36,523 nucleotides of DNA from Muribaculaceae bacterium Isolate-036 (Harlan) (GTDB taxonomy: Bacteria; Bacteroidota; Bacteroidia; Bacteroidales; Muribaculaceae), in contig RIAY01000023.1 of the NCBI GenBank assembly GCA_003833075.1, positions 1-36,523 of the forward strand, in the 5' to 3' direction. Of the stretch, positions 14,652 to 21,863 are shown in pieces. The position numbers and the translations under genes are program-made. Position 1 is the stretch's first letter. Each line of letters opens with the position of its first letter. The notes under the pieces are model-generated. The model was not told the origin of the DNA and ran no database searches. It worked only from the letters and a program-made list of their open reading frames with translations.

Positions 14652-14982
14652 TTTCAACCTCCTTTCTTTCGACTGGTATCACACTTACATTGCCGATGCA
14701 ATCCTTGCAACAGGCAAGGAGGAGTGAAAATCTGTCACGGGCAGAGATTTTCCAGCTCTGTTCTGCAATGTCAAGAAGCCACCCTTCCGGTATCAGTCCA
14801 TCGAAGAAAGGAAACAGCACTTTATCACGATAAGGTTTTGCCGAAAAAGGCAGTGTAAGGCTTACGGCAATGGCTCCTTCTGTCTTTAGATAATCGGAAT
14901 CATATCTGAACTCATAGCCCAAGTCGTCCTCTGTCAGGACACCAGCGAGGCTATTGTTTACATAGACATTTGCCTGTTTCAT
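14644..14982 (-). CDS. hipS: HipS-like protein (HipA N-terminal subdomain)
   Basis: 112 residues. ANVYVNNSLAGVLTEDD followed by FRYDSDYL and SLTLPFSAKPY is the HipA N-subdomain-1 signature, ending with FFDGLIPEGWLLDIAE. As a stand-alone gene between the HTH gene and the kinase it matches HipS, which acts as the antitoxin in HipBST. It overlaps the kinase start by eight bases and the HTH stop by ATGA. Confidence 0.82.
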   Translation of the reverse strand: MKQANVYVNNSLAGVLTEDDLGYEFRYDSDYLKTEGAIAVSLTLPFSAKPYRDKVLFPFFDGLIPEGWLLDIAEQSWKISARDRFSLLLACCKDCIGNVSVIPVERKEVENV

Positions 14983-15182
14983 GATTCAGAGATTTTTCCG
15001 GGTGTCATGACGGCTCCGAACATAGCCAATACCTGATTAACCTTATCAAGCCGGAGGGTTTCCTTTCCTTGTTCAAGTTCACGCACAAACCGCAGGCCCA
15101 CCCCCGATTTTTGGGACAGATCAACCTGCGTAAGTCCGAATTGTTTACGCATCTCTTTCACATATTTTGCCAACTGAGTCAT
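14979..15182 (-). CDS. hipB: HipB-like XRE-family DNA-binding protein
   Basis: 67 residues, essentially one helix-turn-helix (MRKQFGLTQVDLSQKSGVGL, then RFVRELEQGKETLRLDKV). It should bind the palindromes just upstream and repress the operon, probably boosted by HipS/HipT. First gene of the three-gene module. Confidence 0.85.
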   Translation of the reverse strand: MTQLAKYVKEMRKQFGLTQVDLSQKSGVGLRFVRELEQGKETLRLDKVNQVLAMFGAVMTPGKISES

Positions 15183-15186
15183 AAAA

Positions 15187-15286
15187 TATACCCTTTTGGG
15201 TGCAAAGATAATAAATAGATCTCAAACTACACCTTAAGGGGTATAAAATAATCCAAACAACACCCAATTATACCCTTTGGGTTATA
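15187..15286 (-). promoter_or_regulatory. HipBST promoter with three operator-like palindromes
   Basis: The -7 box TATCTTTG lies on the minus strand at 15203-15210. Three related palindromes surround it: TATACCC-TTTT-GGGTGCA (15187-15204), TACACC-TTAA-GGGGTATA (15228-15245) and TATACCC-TTT-GGGTTATA (about 15269-15286). The first overlaps the expected transcription start, a typical autorepression layout for the HipB-like protein. Confidence 0.7.
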
Positions 15287-15344
15287 TTCAATTGACAAAG
15301 CAACACGTGGCTTAATTGACCCGTCTTGACATTCCGGTGGTACT

Positions 15345-15494
15345 ATGCTGAAACACCTTTTGGATTTTAGAGCGACATTGTATTTCGAAGACATCAATGA
15401 CGAGTTGCTTGCCAAGTTTGAACTGTTTCTTATAGGAAAAGGGTTGTCTAACGGCTATGTGTTCAAATCGATGAAAGCAAAAGGGAGAAGATGA
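15345..15494 (+). CDS. Short frame resembling a tyrosine-integrase N-terminal fragment
   Basis: 49 residues (MLKHLLDFRATLYFEDINDE, then ELFLIGKGLSNGY). The INDELLAKFELFLIGKGLS stretch resembles the SAM-like core-binding domain of tyrosine recombinases, without any catalytic domain. It overlaps the next gene by ATGA. It may be a fossil of an integrase, or the replaced 5' end of the toxin that follows. Low certainty. Confidence 0.4.
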   Translation: MLKHLLDFRATLYFEDINDELLAKFELFLIGKGLSNGYVFKSMKAKGRR

Positions 15495-15745
15495 GTGATA
15501 GAGTCTGTGCGCTCCCGGTTGTAAAATCGAAGTTACGGCTATATTGTCTGCGACTCTCTGACAGCATCCTTATTCTCGGTAATGGAGGAGTCAAGAAAAC
15601 ACGCACCTATGATGAAGACGGCGAACTGCGCGGATTTGTAGTAACTCTGCAAAACTTTGATAAACTTATCAAAGATGGTGTGAAGGACGGCACTATTACC
15701 ATATCCGAAAATGAAATCGAAACCGACAAAACCTTTGACATATGA
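15491..15745 (+). CDS. Probable 5'-truncated toxin of a type II toxin-antitoxin pair
   Basis: 84 residues. The core CALPVVKSKLRLYCLRLSD, ILILGNGGVKKTRTYDED, then a charged tail matches the C-terminal two thirds of a Bacteroidota toxin-type protein that usually precedes an XRE antitoxin and is, as I recall, about 130-150 residues long. Here the N-terminal ~50 residues are missing and an integrase-like fragment stands in their place. Its stop overlaps the antitoxin ATG (ATGA). Confidence 0.55.
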   Translation: MSDRVCALPVVKSKLRLYCLRLSDSILILGNGGVKKTRTYDEDGELRGFVVTLQNFDKLIKDGVKDGTITISENEIETDKTFDI

Positions 15746-16008
15746 AGACTGCATTTGAAGACTATAACAAAATCGTGGACTCCATACCAGCATCTATTCA
15801 TAAGGAAGTAGAGATGAAGATGGCTGTTTCCAATAGAATCTATGAGCTTATGCAAGAGAAAGGTCTGTCGAAAGCTGAGTTTGCCAGATCCATAGGAAAA
15901 CGCCCTTGCGAAGTTACCAAGTGGCTTAGCGGCCAGCACAATTTCACTCTTGCTACCCTTGCCATGCTGTCCTCCTTCTTCGGACAGCCGATTATATCAG
16001 TTCAATAA
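15742..16008 (+). CDS. HigA-like XRE antitoxin
   Basis: 88 residues. The C-terminal half holds a helix-turn-helix (MQEKGLSKAEFARSIGKRP, then EVTKWLSGQHNFTLATLAML) of the HigA type, preceded by a helical segment (KEVEMKMAVSNRIYEL). Expected to bind the toxin and its own operator. Overlaps the toxin gene by ATGA. The stop codon lies inside a 16-bp tandem repeat. Confidence 0.78.
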   Translation: MKTAFEDYNKIVDSIPASIHKEVEMKMAVSNRIYELMQEKGLSKAEFARSIGKRPCEVTKWLSGQHNFTLATLAMLSSFFGQPIISVQ

Positions 16009-16034
16009 TTGACGTAGGCAATAATTGACGTATG
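16003..16034. repeat. 16-bp tandem duplication
   Basis: CAATAATTGACGTAGG is followed directly by CAATAATTGACGTATG (one mismatch). The first copy contains the antitoxin stop codon. Could be a slippage product or a paired regulator site. Confidence 0.7.
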
Positions 16035-16087
16035 CAAATGAAAGCAATGATTTCAAGGACTCATGATGAATATGTTGCTTATTTTTT

Positions 16088-16095
16088 TACTTTTG
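16088..16095 (+). promoter_or_regulatory. -7 box of the LuxR-type regulator
   Basis: TACTTTTG, a perfect TAnnTTTG, 21 bases before the ATG at 16117. No TTTG at the expected -33 distance. Confidence 0.6.
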
Positions 16096-16116
16096 CAACC
16101 GTAGAACTGTATATAG

Positions 16117-16872
16117 ATGAAAACGACAAACGATTTCTTCATACCTGATAATGAAGTCAAGTTCCCGGAGGAACTTGATTACAGCTGTGTGGATGAATAC
16201 ATCCGCTCGGCTGAGGCATTTTCTCGCTCAACATATCAGAGCGTCTATATCATCGACTATTTCAAGCAGAATTTCCTGTATGTGTCGCCAAATCCTATGT
16301 TCCTGTGCGGATTGACACCGGAACAGGTGATGAAACTGGGTTATCGCTTCTATCTGGAATATGTACCTGAAGATGAACAGCAGTTTTTGATTGATCTGAA
16401 CGAGGCAGGATTTTCATTTCATAATACAATTCCGGTCAAAGAGCGCAAGGACTGGTACATTTCTTACGACTTTCACATACTGAACGGCGGCAAGAAGATT
16501 CTCGTAAATCACAAACTGACCCCTCTTGCCTTAACCTCTGACGGTCGTATATGGCTTGCACTCTGCGTCGTGTCTGCAGCAACCCACACATCGCCCGGTC
16601 ATATTGAAATGCACCGTGTTGGCTCTCCGGATTATTTTGAATACAACCGAAACACACGCCGATGGGATAAGAGGCAGATGCCGACCCTTACCGACGGGGA
16701 AAAGGCGGTGCTCACTCTGTCGATTCAGGGCTACACCATGTCAGAGATTGCTGACCGAATATACCTGTCGCCCGACACCATCAAGAAATATCGTCAGCGC
16801 ATATTTGAGAAACTTGATGTGCGCAATATATCCGAAGCAATCGTTGCGGCTACAAACAACAAGTTACTCTAA
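16117..16872 (+). CDS. PAS-LuxR family transcriptional regulator
   Basis: 251 residues. A PAS-like sensory region covers about 35-150 (SVYIIDYFKQNFLYVSPNPM opens the fold). A LuxR/NarL helix-turn-helix covers 185-245 (LTDGEKAVLTLSIQGYTMSE, then LSPDTIKKYRQRIFEKL). This is a one-component cytoplasmic regulator; no receiver domain is present. The last nine bases overlap the convergent ThiF-like gene. It may control the divergent genes around 17400-17554, where a 16-bp inverted repeat is found. Confidence 0.83.
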   Translation: MKTTNDFFIPDNEVKFPEELDYSCVDEYIRSAEAFSRSTYQSVYIIDYFKQNFLYVSPNPMFLCGLTPEQVMKLGYRFYLEYVPEDEQQFLIDLNEAGFSFHNTIPVKERKDWYISYDFHILNGGKKILVNHKLTPLALTSDGRIWLALCVVSAATHTSPGHIEMHRVGSPDYFEYNRNTRRWDKRQMPTLTDGEKAVLTLSIQGYTMSEIADRIYLSPDTIKKYRQRIFEKLDVRNISEAIVAATNNKLL

Positions 16873-17403
16873 ATTCTTGCACAAATAGAAACGAGGGAAG
16901 TGTTTTACCTCGCGCCCGACGGCGATGTTGGCTGCTATCCGTGCGCATATATGCGCTGCGGTTTTAAGTGCGGCATTGCTCGTTACGCCGTTTCTGATGT
17001 CGGATAATGAATCACGCAACCACTCGCAACCATCTACATTCCAGAAAGCACAGTACCCTGCCATATATGTTGCCGCCCATTGCCGGAGGTCAGGTTTGCA
17101 TATTATGTCCCTTTCATCATCGGGCATAACTACAATCACACCGGCTCCATTTACAAAATCGAATGGCAGTATCAAAGGGATGTCTGTTACCTTTGACATA
17201 CAAGAACTGCCTTCGTTGACATTCTCGGCGATAACATCGAAATTGCTTATCGCAGGCTGCTTATCAGAGGAACATATTATCTGAATGGACTCAAAGCCCA
17301 ACTGTTGAAGTTCGGCATTGATGCTGTCAATAAACTCAGTCGCTCCAACGACTGCAATTTGACAGTCTGCAATCCGGCGTTCTTCTTCGCGTGTCATATT
17401 CAT
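16864..17403 (-). CDS. ThiF-like Rossmann-fold protein of unknown function
   Basis: 179 residues. The start of the protein (DCQIAVVGATEFIDSINAELQQLGF, read in parts) resembles the nucleotide-binding strand of ThiF/E1-like proteins, but the glycine-rich GxGxxG loop and the catalytic and zinc cysteines of active enzymes are not seen. The middle (GAGVIVVMPDDERD, then DLRQWAATYMAGYCAFWNV) is consistent with a Rossmann-type core. Probably a non-catalytic relative. Divergent from the TonB-dependent receptor across a symmetric control region; converges with the LuxR gene. Confidence 0.5.
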   Translation of the reverse strand: MNMTREEERRIADCQIAVVGATEFIDSINAELQQLGFESIQIICSSDKQPAISNFDVIAENVNEGSSCMSKVTDIPLILPFDFVNGAGVIVVMPDDERDIICKPDLRQWAATYMAGYCAFWNVDGCEWLRDSLSDIRNGVTSNAALKTAAHICARIAANIAVGREVKHFPRFYLCKNLE

Positions 17404-17419
17404 TATTGATTTTACACTG

Positions 17420-17427
17420 CAAAAGTA
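17420..17427 (-). promoter_or_regulatory. -7 box of the ThiF-like gene
   Basis: Minus-strand TACTTTTG, 16 bases before the ATG at 17403. Confidence 0.55.
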
Positions 17428-17445
17428 GAACTATCCCCCTTGTTG

Positions 17446-17507
17446 TGCCATACCCAAAAGTGTATGTTTTCAACTCCCAACTCATTTGTATACTTTTGGG
17501 TATGGCA
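17446..17507. promoter_or_regulatory. Long inverted repeat between divergent genes
   Basis: TGCCATACCCAAAAGT (17446-17461) is repeated in perfect inverted form at 17492-17507, spaced 30 bases apart. It lies between the ThiF-like gene and the receptor gene. Each arm has a CTTTTG-type element facing outward (TACTTTTG in the right arm). It looks like a two-site operator serving both promoters. Confidence 0.65.
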
Positions 17508-17525
17508 GGGAATTTATAACGGCAG

Positions 17526-17533
17526 TAACTTTG
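17526..17533 (+). promoter_or_regulatory. -7 box of the outer-membrane receptor operon
   Basis: TAACTTTG, perfect match, 20 bases before the ATG at 17554. The inverted-repeat arm ends 18 bases upstream, overlapping the -33 region, as expected for an activator or repressor site. Confidence 0.6.
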
Positions 17534-17553
17534 CATCAGATATCAAAAACAAC

Positions 17554-19866
17554 ATGAATATGAAAACGATACTCTCTTTAATTCTTGCTGTAATAGCCAC
17601 AGCAACAACAATAGCTCAGAGTATTACCGGCAAAGTCGTGGATGAAAACAATTCGCCTCTTGATTTTGTGAACGTGGTTCTTCTGAAAGCCGACTCTACC
17701 TATATAGCAGGTACCGTTACTGACGAAAATGGTGTTTTTCTGTTCAATGAGAAACAGGCAAATCCTAAATTCGTAAAGGTATCATCTATTGGATACACTA
17801 ATCAGACCCTCAATATCCCCCCGACAGGAGATATTGGCATAATAACTCTTAATCCCGAAAGCGTGATGCTTGGGGAAGTGGTGGTAAAATCCAACCGCCC
17901 TATTACTGCTATCAAAGGCGATGCCCTTGTTACAAACGTGGCAGGTTCACAACTCGAACATGCTGGCACTGCCAATGATGTGCTTACACAAGTTCCTATG
18001 GTGCTTGGTCGCGACGGCAATTTTGAAGTATTCGGCAAAGGCTCTCCGGCTATTTATATAAATGGTCGAGAGGTGCAAGACCTTACCCAGCTCTCACAAT
18101 TAAACTCGGCTGACATCAAAAATGTGGAAGTCATAACCAATCCCGGCGCTAAATACGATGCTTCTGTAAAATCTGTAATCCGTATCCGTACAAAACGCCC
18201 GCAGGGAGATGGCTTCAGTGGAACACTCCGAGCACAAGGAGTGATGCAAAAATATTTTCGCACAGTAGATCAGGCTAATTTCAAATTTCGAACCGGTGGA
18301 CTCGAATTATTCGGTAATTTCGGATATATAGGAGGAAAATTCCAAAGCAGCAACAGGGTTGATATGCTGACTCAATCATCAACTGTGTGGAATCAATTTC
18401 TGACACAAGACGGTTCTATGAGAACAAATGAGTTTTTCGGCAAAGCCGGATTCTCCTATATGTTCAATGACAGTCATTCCATTGGTGCTTATTACTCCAA
18501 TGGATTCACAAAACAAAAATCGGAACATACAGGAGTAAGCCGTGTGTTGGCAGATGGACAGCCATACGACAATCTCTCAATGTATGGCCGCAGTAACAAC
18601 AATACGTTGCCCAAGCATCACGCCAATCTCTACTATAATGGAGAAGTTGGGAAGTTAGGCATTGACTTTAACATGGATTATATGTGGCGAAAAAATCGAA
18701 ACTCCATGTTTAACGATGAAACAAGCGACACTCATGCCAATTCGCTTGTAAATTCTCTCGGAGTAAGCAGAAGCCGAATGTTGGCTGAAAAACTTGTACT
18801 CAGTTATCCTTTTTGGAAAGGCGGTATTGAGTTCGGAGAAGAATACACTTCATCGCGTTTCGCATCTGAATATAATACCGATGCAACGTTGGTAGGCAAT
18901 GCTGATTCAAGAGTTGACGAAAACAATATTGCCGGATTTATGGAAATCGGTCAGACTTTCGGACAATTCAATTTAGGCATTGGACTGCGGTATGAGCATG
19001 TAAGATTTGAATATCTTGAAAATGGACAGAAAAAGGAAGATCAGAGCAAGACCTATAACAATCTGTTTCCCTCGCTCTCGCTTTCAACTATGATAAAAAA
19101 CGTGCAGCTATCAATGAGCTATACCCATAAGACCCAGCGTCCAAGCTATGCAGACCTTGATGGGACAGTGGATTATATCAACCGTTTCACCCTTGAAGGT
19201 GGCAATCCGTACTTAAAGCCGGAAAAGATACATTCTGTTGAACTTATGGGAGCATGGCGCCAGTTCTTCGGACAGATAACATATACCTATAAGAAGGATC
19301 CTATAATGAATACGACATACCCCTATGCTGATGATGCCGAGGTCAAACTTATAACTATGGCAAATTTCCCCAAGATACAGAATCTTCAGGCGTTTGTCGG
19401 CGCACAGTTCAGGGTTGGTGTATGGCAACCTAAAGTAAATGTTGGAGTTATGAAACAGTGGCTTTCTATTGATTATGCCAATGGGCGCAAAAGACTTGAC
19501 AATCCCATAGGACTTGTGCAGTTTCAGAACGCCATTCATCTTCCCTGCGATATTTGGCTGAATGTGGATATGCAGTGGATGAGTGGCGGCAACGATGACA
19601 ACACTAAACAATCTTCATCGTCATATCTCAATGCCAAGCTCTATAAGGCGTTCTTCAATAATCAGTTCAGCGTGACTTTAGAGGCCAACGACATCTTTAA
19701 TAAGAGCAACCGTGATGCCACTTTGTTGAACAAGGATGTTACTATACATAGGTTTAATACGACAAATAACCGCACATTCATGCTGACACTGCAATATACC
19801 TTTAATTCTTCTCGTGACCGATACAGAGGTCAAGGTGCAGGTGCTAATGAGTTAAACCGTTTTTAG
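17554..19866 (+). CDS. TonB-dependent receptor, outer-membrane beta-barrel family
   Basis: 770 residues from the ATG at 17554; the -7 box lies inside the longer frame. A signal peptide (ILSLILAVIATATTIAQS) is followed by a carboxypeptidase-regulatory-like domain (GKVVDENNSPLDFVNVVLLK), a plug-like region (GDALVTNVAGSQLEHAGTAN, then VNGREVQDL-type INGREVQDLTQL), and a long beta-barrel ending in LQYTFNSSRDRYRGQG. It resembles the OMP_b-brl_3 type rather than SusC, and no SusD follows. Substrate unknown. It is followed after eight bases by a small secreted protein. Confidence 0.85.
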   Translation: MNMKTILSLILAVIATATTIAQSITGKVVDENNSPLDFVNVVLLKADSTYIAGTVTDENGVFLFNEKQANPKFVKVSSIGYTNQTLNIPPTGDIGIITLNPESVMLGEVVVKSNRPITAIKGDALVTNVAGSQLEHAGTANDVLTQVPMVLGRDGNFEVFGKGSPAIYINGREVQDLTQLSQLNSADIKNVEVITNPGAKYDASVKSVIRIRTKRPQGDGFSGTLRAQGVMQKYFRTVDQANFKFRTGGLELFGNFGYIGGKFQSSNRVDMLTQSSTVWNQFLTQDGSMRTNEFFGKAGFSYMFNDSHSIGAYYSNGFTKQKSEHTGVSRVLADGQPYDNLSMYGRSNNNTLPKHHANLYYNGEVGKLGIDFNMDYMWRKNRNSMFNDETSDTHANSLVNSLGVSRSRMLAEKLVLSYPFWKGGIEFGEEYTSSRFASEYNTDATLVGNADSRVDENNIAGFMEIGQTFGQFNLGIGLRYEHVRFEYLENGQKKEDQSKTYNNLFPSLSLSTMIKNVQLSMSYTHKTQRPSYADLDGTVDYINRFTLEGGNPYLKPEKIHSVELMGAWRQFFGQITYTYKKDPIMNTTYPYADDAEVKLITMANFPKIQNLQAFVGAQFRVGVWQPKVNVGVMKQWLSIDYANGRKRLDNPIGLVQFQNAIHLPCDIWLNVDMQWMSGGNDDNTKQSSSSYLNAKLYKAFFNNQFSVTLEANDIFNKSNRDATLLNKDVTIHRFNTTNNRTFMLTLQYTFNSSRDRYRGQGAGANELNRF

Positions 19867-19874
19867 AATTATAT

Positions 19875-20201
19875 ATGAGAACATTAATAACCGCACTAAT
19901 TCTGATAGCCATAAGTATGGCTACAAATGCAAAGCCTCAATGCCAGGGCTTCAATAATTACGATGACAAGGTGACTATCGTCTTTACAGACGACAAAGCC
20001 GGAGAGCGATATACTGTTTCCGATGTAAAACTCACTCCAACATGGAGAGGACAAGAGTATCAGGCGACTTCGGTTAAAGCAACCGTAAAAGACGGTGTCG
20101 CCACTGTAACCCTCGTCTTTCCCCACATCACCCAGTTCTCAAATCCGAAAGTTACTCTTCGGATCAACGGAAAGAAAAAATCTTTCAATGTTTGCCAATA
20201 G
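19875..20201 (+). CDS. Small secreted protein, receptor partner
   Basis: 108 residues. A signal peptide (LITALILIAISMATNA) is followed by a beta-rich domain (DKVTIVFTDDKAGERYTV, ATVTLVFPHI, KVTLRINGKKKSFNV). Two cysteines remain in the mature part, at its start and its last-but-one position, and could form a disulfide. Eight bases after the receptor, so surely co-transcribed. No named family recognised. Confidence 0.65.
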   Translation: MRTLITALILIAISMATNAKPQCQGFNNYDDKVTIVFTDDKAGERYTVSDVKLTPTWRGQEYQATSVKATVKDGVATVTLVFPHITQFSNPKVTLRINGKKKSFNVCQ

Positions 20202-20221
20202 CATATTCAATACTATATTTG
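20191..20221 (+). promoter_or_regulatory. Promoter of the small membrane gene pair
   Basis: TTTG (20191-20194), 19-base spacer, TATATTTG (20214-20221): a complete consensus promoter, starting in the 3' end of the upstream gene, with an ~85-base leader before the ATG at 20312. Confidence 0.7.
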
Positions 20222-20311
20222 AAACAGCTTGATCATATAATCGCAACCGCTCCCGACCATGAGCGCCGAGGGCGATAAAAGACAGTTATAAACCAACTAA
20301 TATTTTGAGTT

Positions 20312-20617
20312 ATGGCTAATTACTTTGAAAAGAGGGACAGATTTCAACAAGAGCGAGGAAAGTATTATCGAGAGAAAACTAATACTCGACTAAAATATGT
20401 AGCACTGATTTCTATCTGTATTTCTATAATCCTTTTGTTGACGATGGCTTTCGGCTTTGTCGATTATAATAATACGACCGCTATATTATTTATGCGCGGT
20501 TGTGCCGGATTATTTGCGCTAATATTTGTTGTGTTGGTAGCCATTATTGAATATCGCGTAAATATTTCCTATTTTAACGACAAGTTAAGATCGAAGCAAG
20601 ACACACATGACGAATAA
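20312..20617 (+). CDS. Small two-TM membrane protein, 101 aa
   Basis: A charged N-terminus (FEKRDRFQQERGKYYREK) is followed by two hydrophobic segments (ALISICISIILLLTMAF and GCAGLFALIFVVLVAII) and a charged C-terminus. No family recognised. Followed by another small membrane gene 20 bases downstream. Confidence 0.6.
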   Translation: MANYFEKRDRFQQERGKYYREKTNTRLKYVALISICISIILLLTMAFGFVDYNNTTAILFMRGCAGLFALIFVVLVAIIEYRVNISYFNDKLRSKQDTHDE

Positions 20618-20637
20618 TTCATAAATCATTGAAGATT

Positions 20638-20808
20638 ATGGAATGGAATCCCTATATTTCTGGAACGTTGACTGCAATTATATATTTCATGGCATATCAT
20701 TTCTTGACGAAAAAATTGAAGAGTTGGAAACGATATGTAATAGCTATCGTTATAACCGTGCCAATCATGTTAATTGTACGATTCATTTTCGATTGGGTTA
20801 ACTCGTAG
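20638..20808 (+). CDS. Small membrane protein, 56 aa
   Basis: Starts MEWNPYISGTLTAIIYFMAY, then a basic loop (TKKLKSWKR) and a second hydrophobic segment (VIAIVITVPIMLIVRFIF). Two transmembrane helices are likely. It follows the 20312 gene closely and is read the same way. No family recognised. Confidence 0.5.
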   Translation: MEWNPYISGTLTAIIYFMAYHFLTKKLKSWKRYVIAIVITVPIMLIVRFIFDWVNS

Positions 20809-21302
20809 ATTATTATGTTGGTAATTGACCTCTGGTAATGGAGCCGTCATTTACCATACAAAGGTATCACCTTCAACGACTTTTGCCCCGTAAATCCTTC
20901 ATGCAAGGAGCATACATTTCGCTATAATATAATTTTTGAAACGGCTTAATTTACTAATAGACAAGTCCTCGGCATCCCTTCGAGTAAGATGTAGCATGGC
21001 TATTGACATCAGGAAATTCTGTCGGGTCTGTTCATCGGCATGGCGAGAACGGAACGTGGCTTCCTCTTCCGGAGTTAATTCAATCAAAGGCATATAGCCG
21101 TCAGTCAGTGCCACGCGGAGGCAGTAGTTGCCGTTTCTATGTTTGACAACTGGTGCTGACCGTAAACAGGCGACCGATAGGCGAATGGTTTAAGGAGCAA
21201 TGGGAGAAACTTCGGCAAGGTTTACGACAATCAACGGAAGAGCCAAGAAAAAGTAGAGGATTCAAGCTATAATTTCGTTATATATAATGCAATATATCAA
21301 TA
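20809..21302. other. Remnant-rich intergenic region
   Basis: No convincing intact gene. On the minus strand a frame open from about 21195 to 20899 reads NGNYCLRVALTDGYMPLIEL and ends ISKLSRFKNYIIAKCMLLA; its only starts are a GTG at 21114 or an internal ATG, so it is probably a 3' fragment. On the plus strand 21171-21272 reads RPIGEWFKEQWEKLRQGLRQ and 13 more codons to TAA, a fragment that could be the tail of a mobilization protein, though this is uncertain. Both fit a site of past element loss. Confidence 0.35.
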
Positions 21303-21309
21303 AAATAAC

Positions 21310-21317
21310 TAATTTTG
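21310..21317 (+). promoter_or_regulatory. -7 box ahead of the structured RNA
   Basis: TAATTTTG, perfect TAnnTTTG, 66 bases before the first paired base of the RNA rod and pointing toward it and the zinc-ribbon gene. Confidence 0.5.
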
Positions 21318-21382
21318 CATTCGGATAGCGGCAACTTTTTCCAAGACATAAGAAAAAAGAAGAAGCGTTATGCTCATCTTGT

Positions 21383-21503
21383 AACTTGAAAACCTGAGAG
21401 CCTTTCAAATTTGATGCAAGAGATAGCATAGTGGTTCTCACGCATATAGCGTGGGCTGTTATCGTTATATCTGCATCATAGGCTTTCTCAGGGCCGTCAA
21501 GTT
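21383..21503 (+). ncRNA. Rod-like structured RNA candidate, five nested stems
   Basis: Five perfectly nested stems of 7 bp each, which I found by eye: AACTTGA/TCAAGTT (21383-21389 with 21497-21503), CCTGAGA/TCTCAGG (21393-21399 with 21486-21492), TGATGCA/TGCATCA (21412-21418 with 21472-21478), GATAGCA/TGTTATC (21422-21428 with 21457-21463, one G-U) and CTCACGC/GCGTGGG (21437-21443 with 21449-21455, one G-U), closed by an ATATA loop. A -7 box lies upstream, and a zinc-ribbon gene starts 77 bases downstream. It could be a leader element, a stand-alone small RNA, or an inverted-repeat relic; I do not recognise a named class. Confidence 0.6.
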
Positions 21504-21580
21504 AGATTGACACAGGTAGTCCACGCTTCTGTATTTAATAACCTGCCCTATTGGACTGATGGGCAAAAAAGAAAAACGAT

Positions 21581-21856
21581 ATGGAACAAAAATTCTGTCA
21601 AAGTTGCGGTATGCCGATGGCTACTGAGATTTATGGTACAAACGCCGATGGCTCTCTAAATGAAGACTACTGCATGTATTGTTACAAAGATGGGGCATTC
21701 GTTGGCCCGGCTGATTGTACGATGGAGCAGATGATTGACCACTGCGCCCAATTCACTGACGAAATCAACAAGCAGTCGGGGCAGAACTTGACACAGGAAC
21801 AGGCAAAAGACATGATGCGCCAGTTCTTCCCTCACCTCAAACGTTGGAAAAAATAA
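21581..21856 (+). CDS. Zinc-ribbon domain protein (Zn_ribbon_2 type)
   Basis: 91 residues. KFCQSCGMPMATEIYGTN at the start and EDYCMYCYKDGAFVG form a four-cysteine zinc ribbon; a helical tail follows (MEQMIDHCAQFTDEINKQSG, then RQFFPHLKRWKK). This is a common small Bacteroidales family of unknown role. The preceding 121-nt structured RNA lies on the same strand and may be its leader. Confidence 0.8.
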   Translation: MEQKFCQSCGMPMATEIYGTNADGSLNEDYCMYCYKDGAFVGPADCTMEQMIDHCAQFTDEINKQSGQNLTQEQAKDMMRQFFPHLKRWKK

Positions 21857-21863
21857 ACGGGTA

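Noticed and set aside
13707..15182. Ordinary two-gene HipBA system with a frameshifted hipA
   Set aside because: The N-subdomain and the kinase each have their own start and stop with an eight-base overlap, and the order HTH, N-subdomain, kinase is that of HipBST. A broken hipA would not be expected to give two clean genes.
15187..15286. CRISPR-like repeats upstream of hipB
   Set aside because: The three palindromes are short, unequal in spacing and diverged, and sit on a promoter; operators explain them better.
21383..21503. Insertion-sequence terminal repeat or group II intron domain
   Set aside because: No transposase or reverse transcriptase is nearby, arms are split into many short stems with constant internal loops, and the GAGC-type catalytic hairpin of domain V is absent. 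A mobile-element relic remains possible but unproven.
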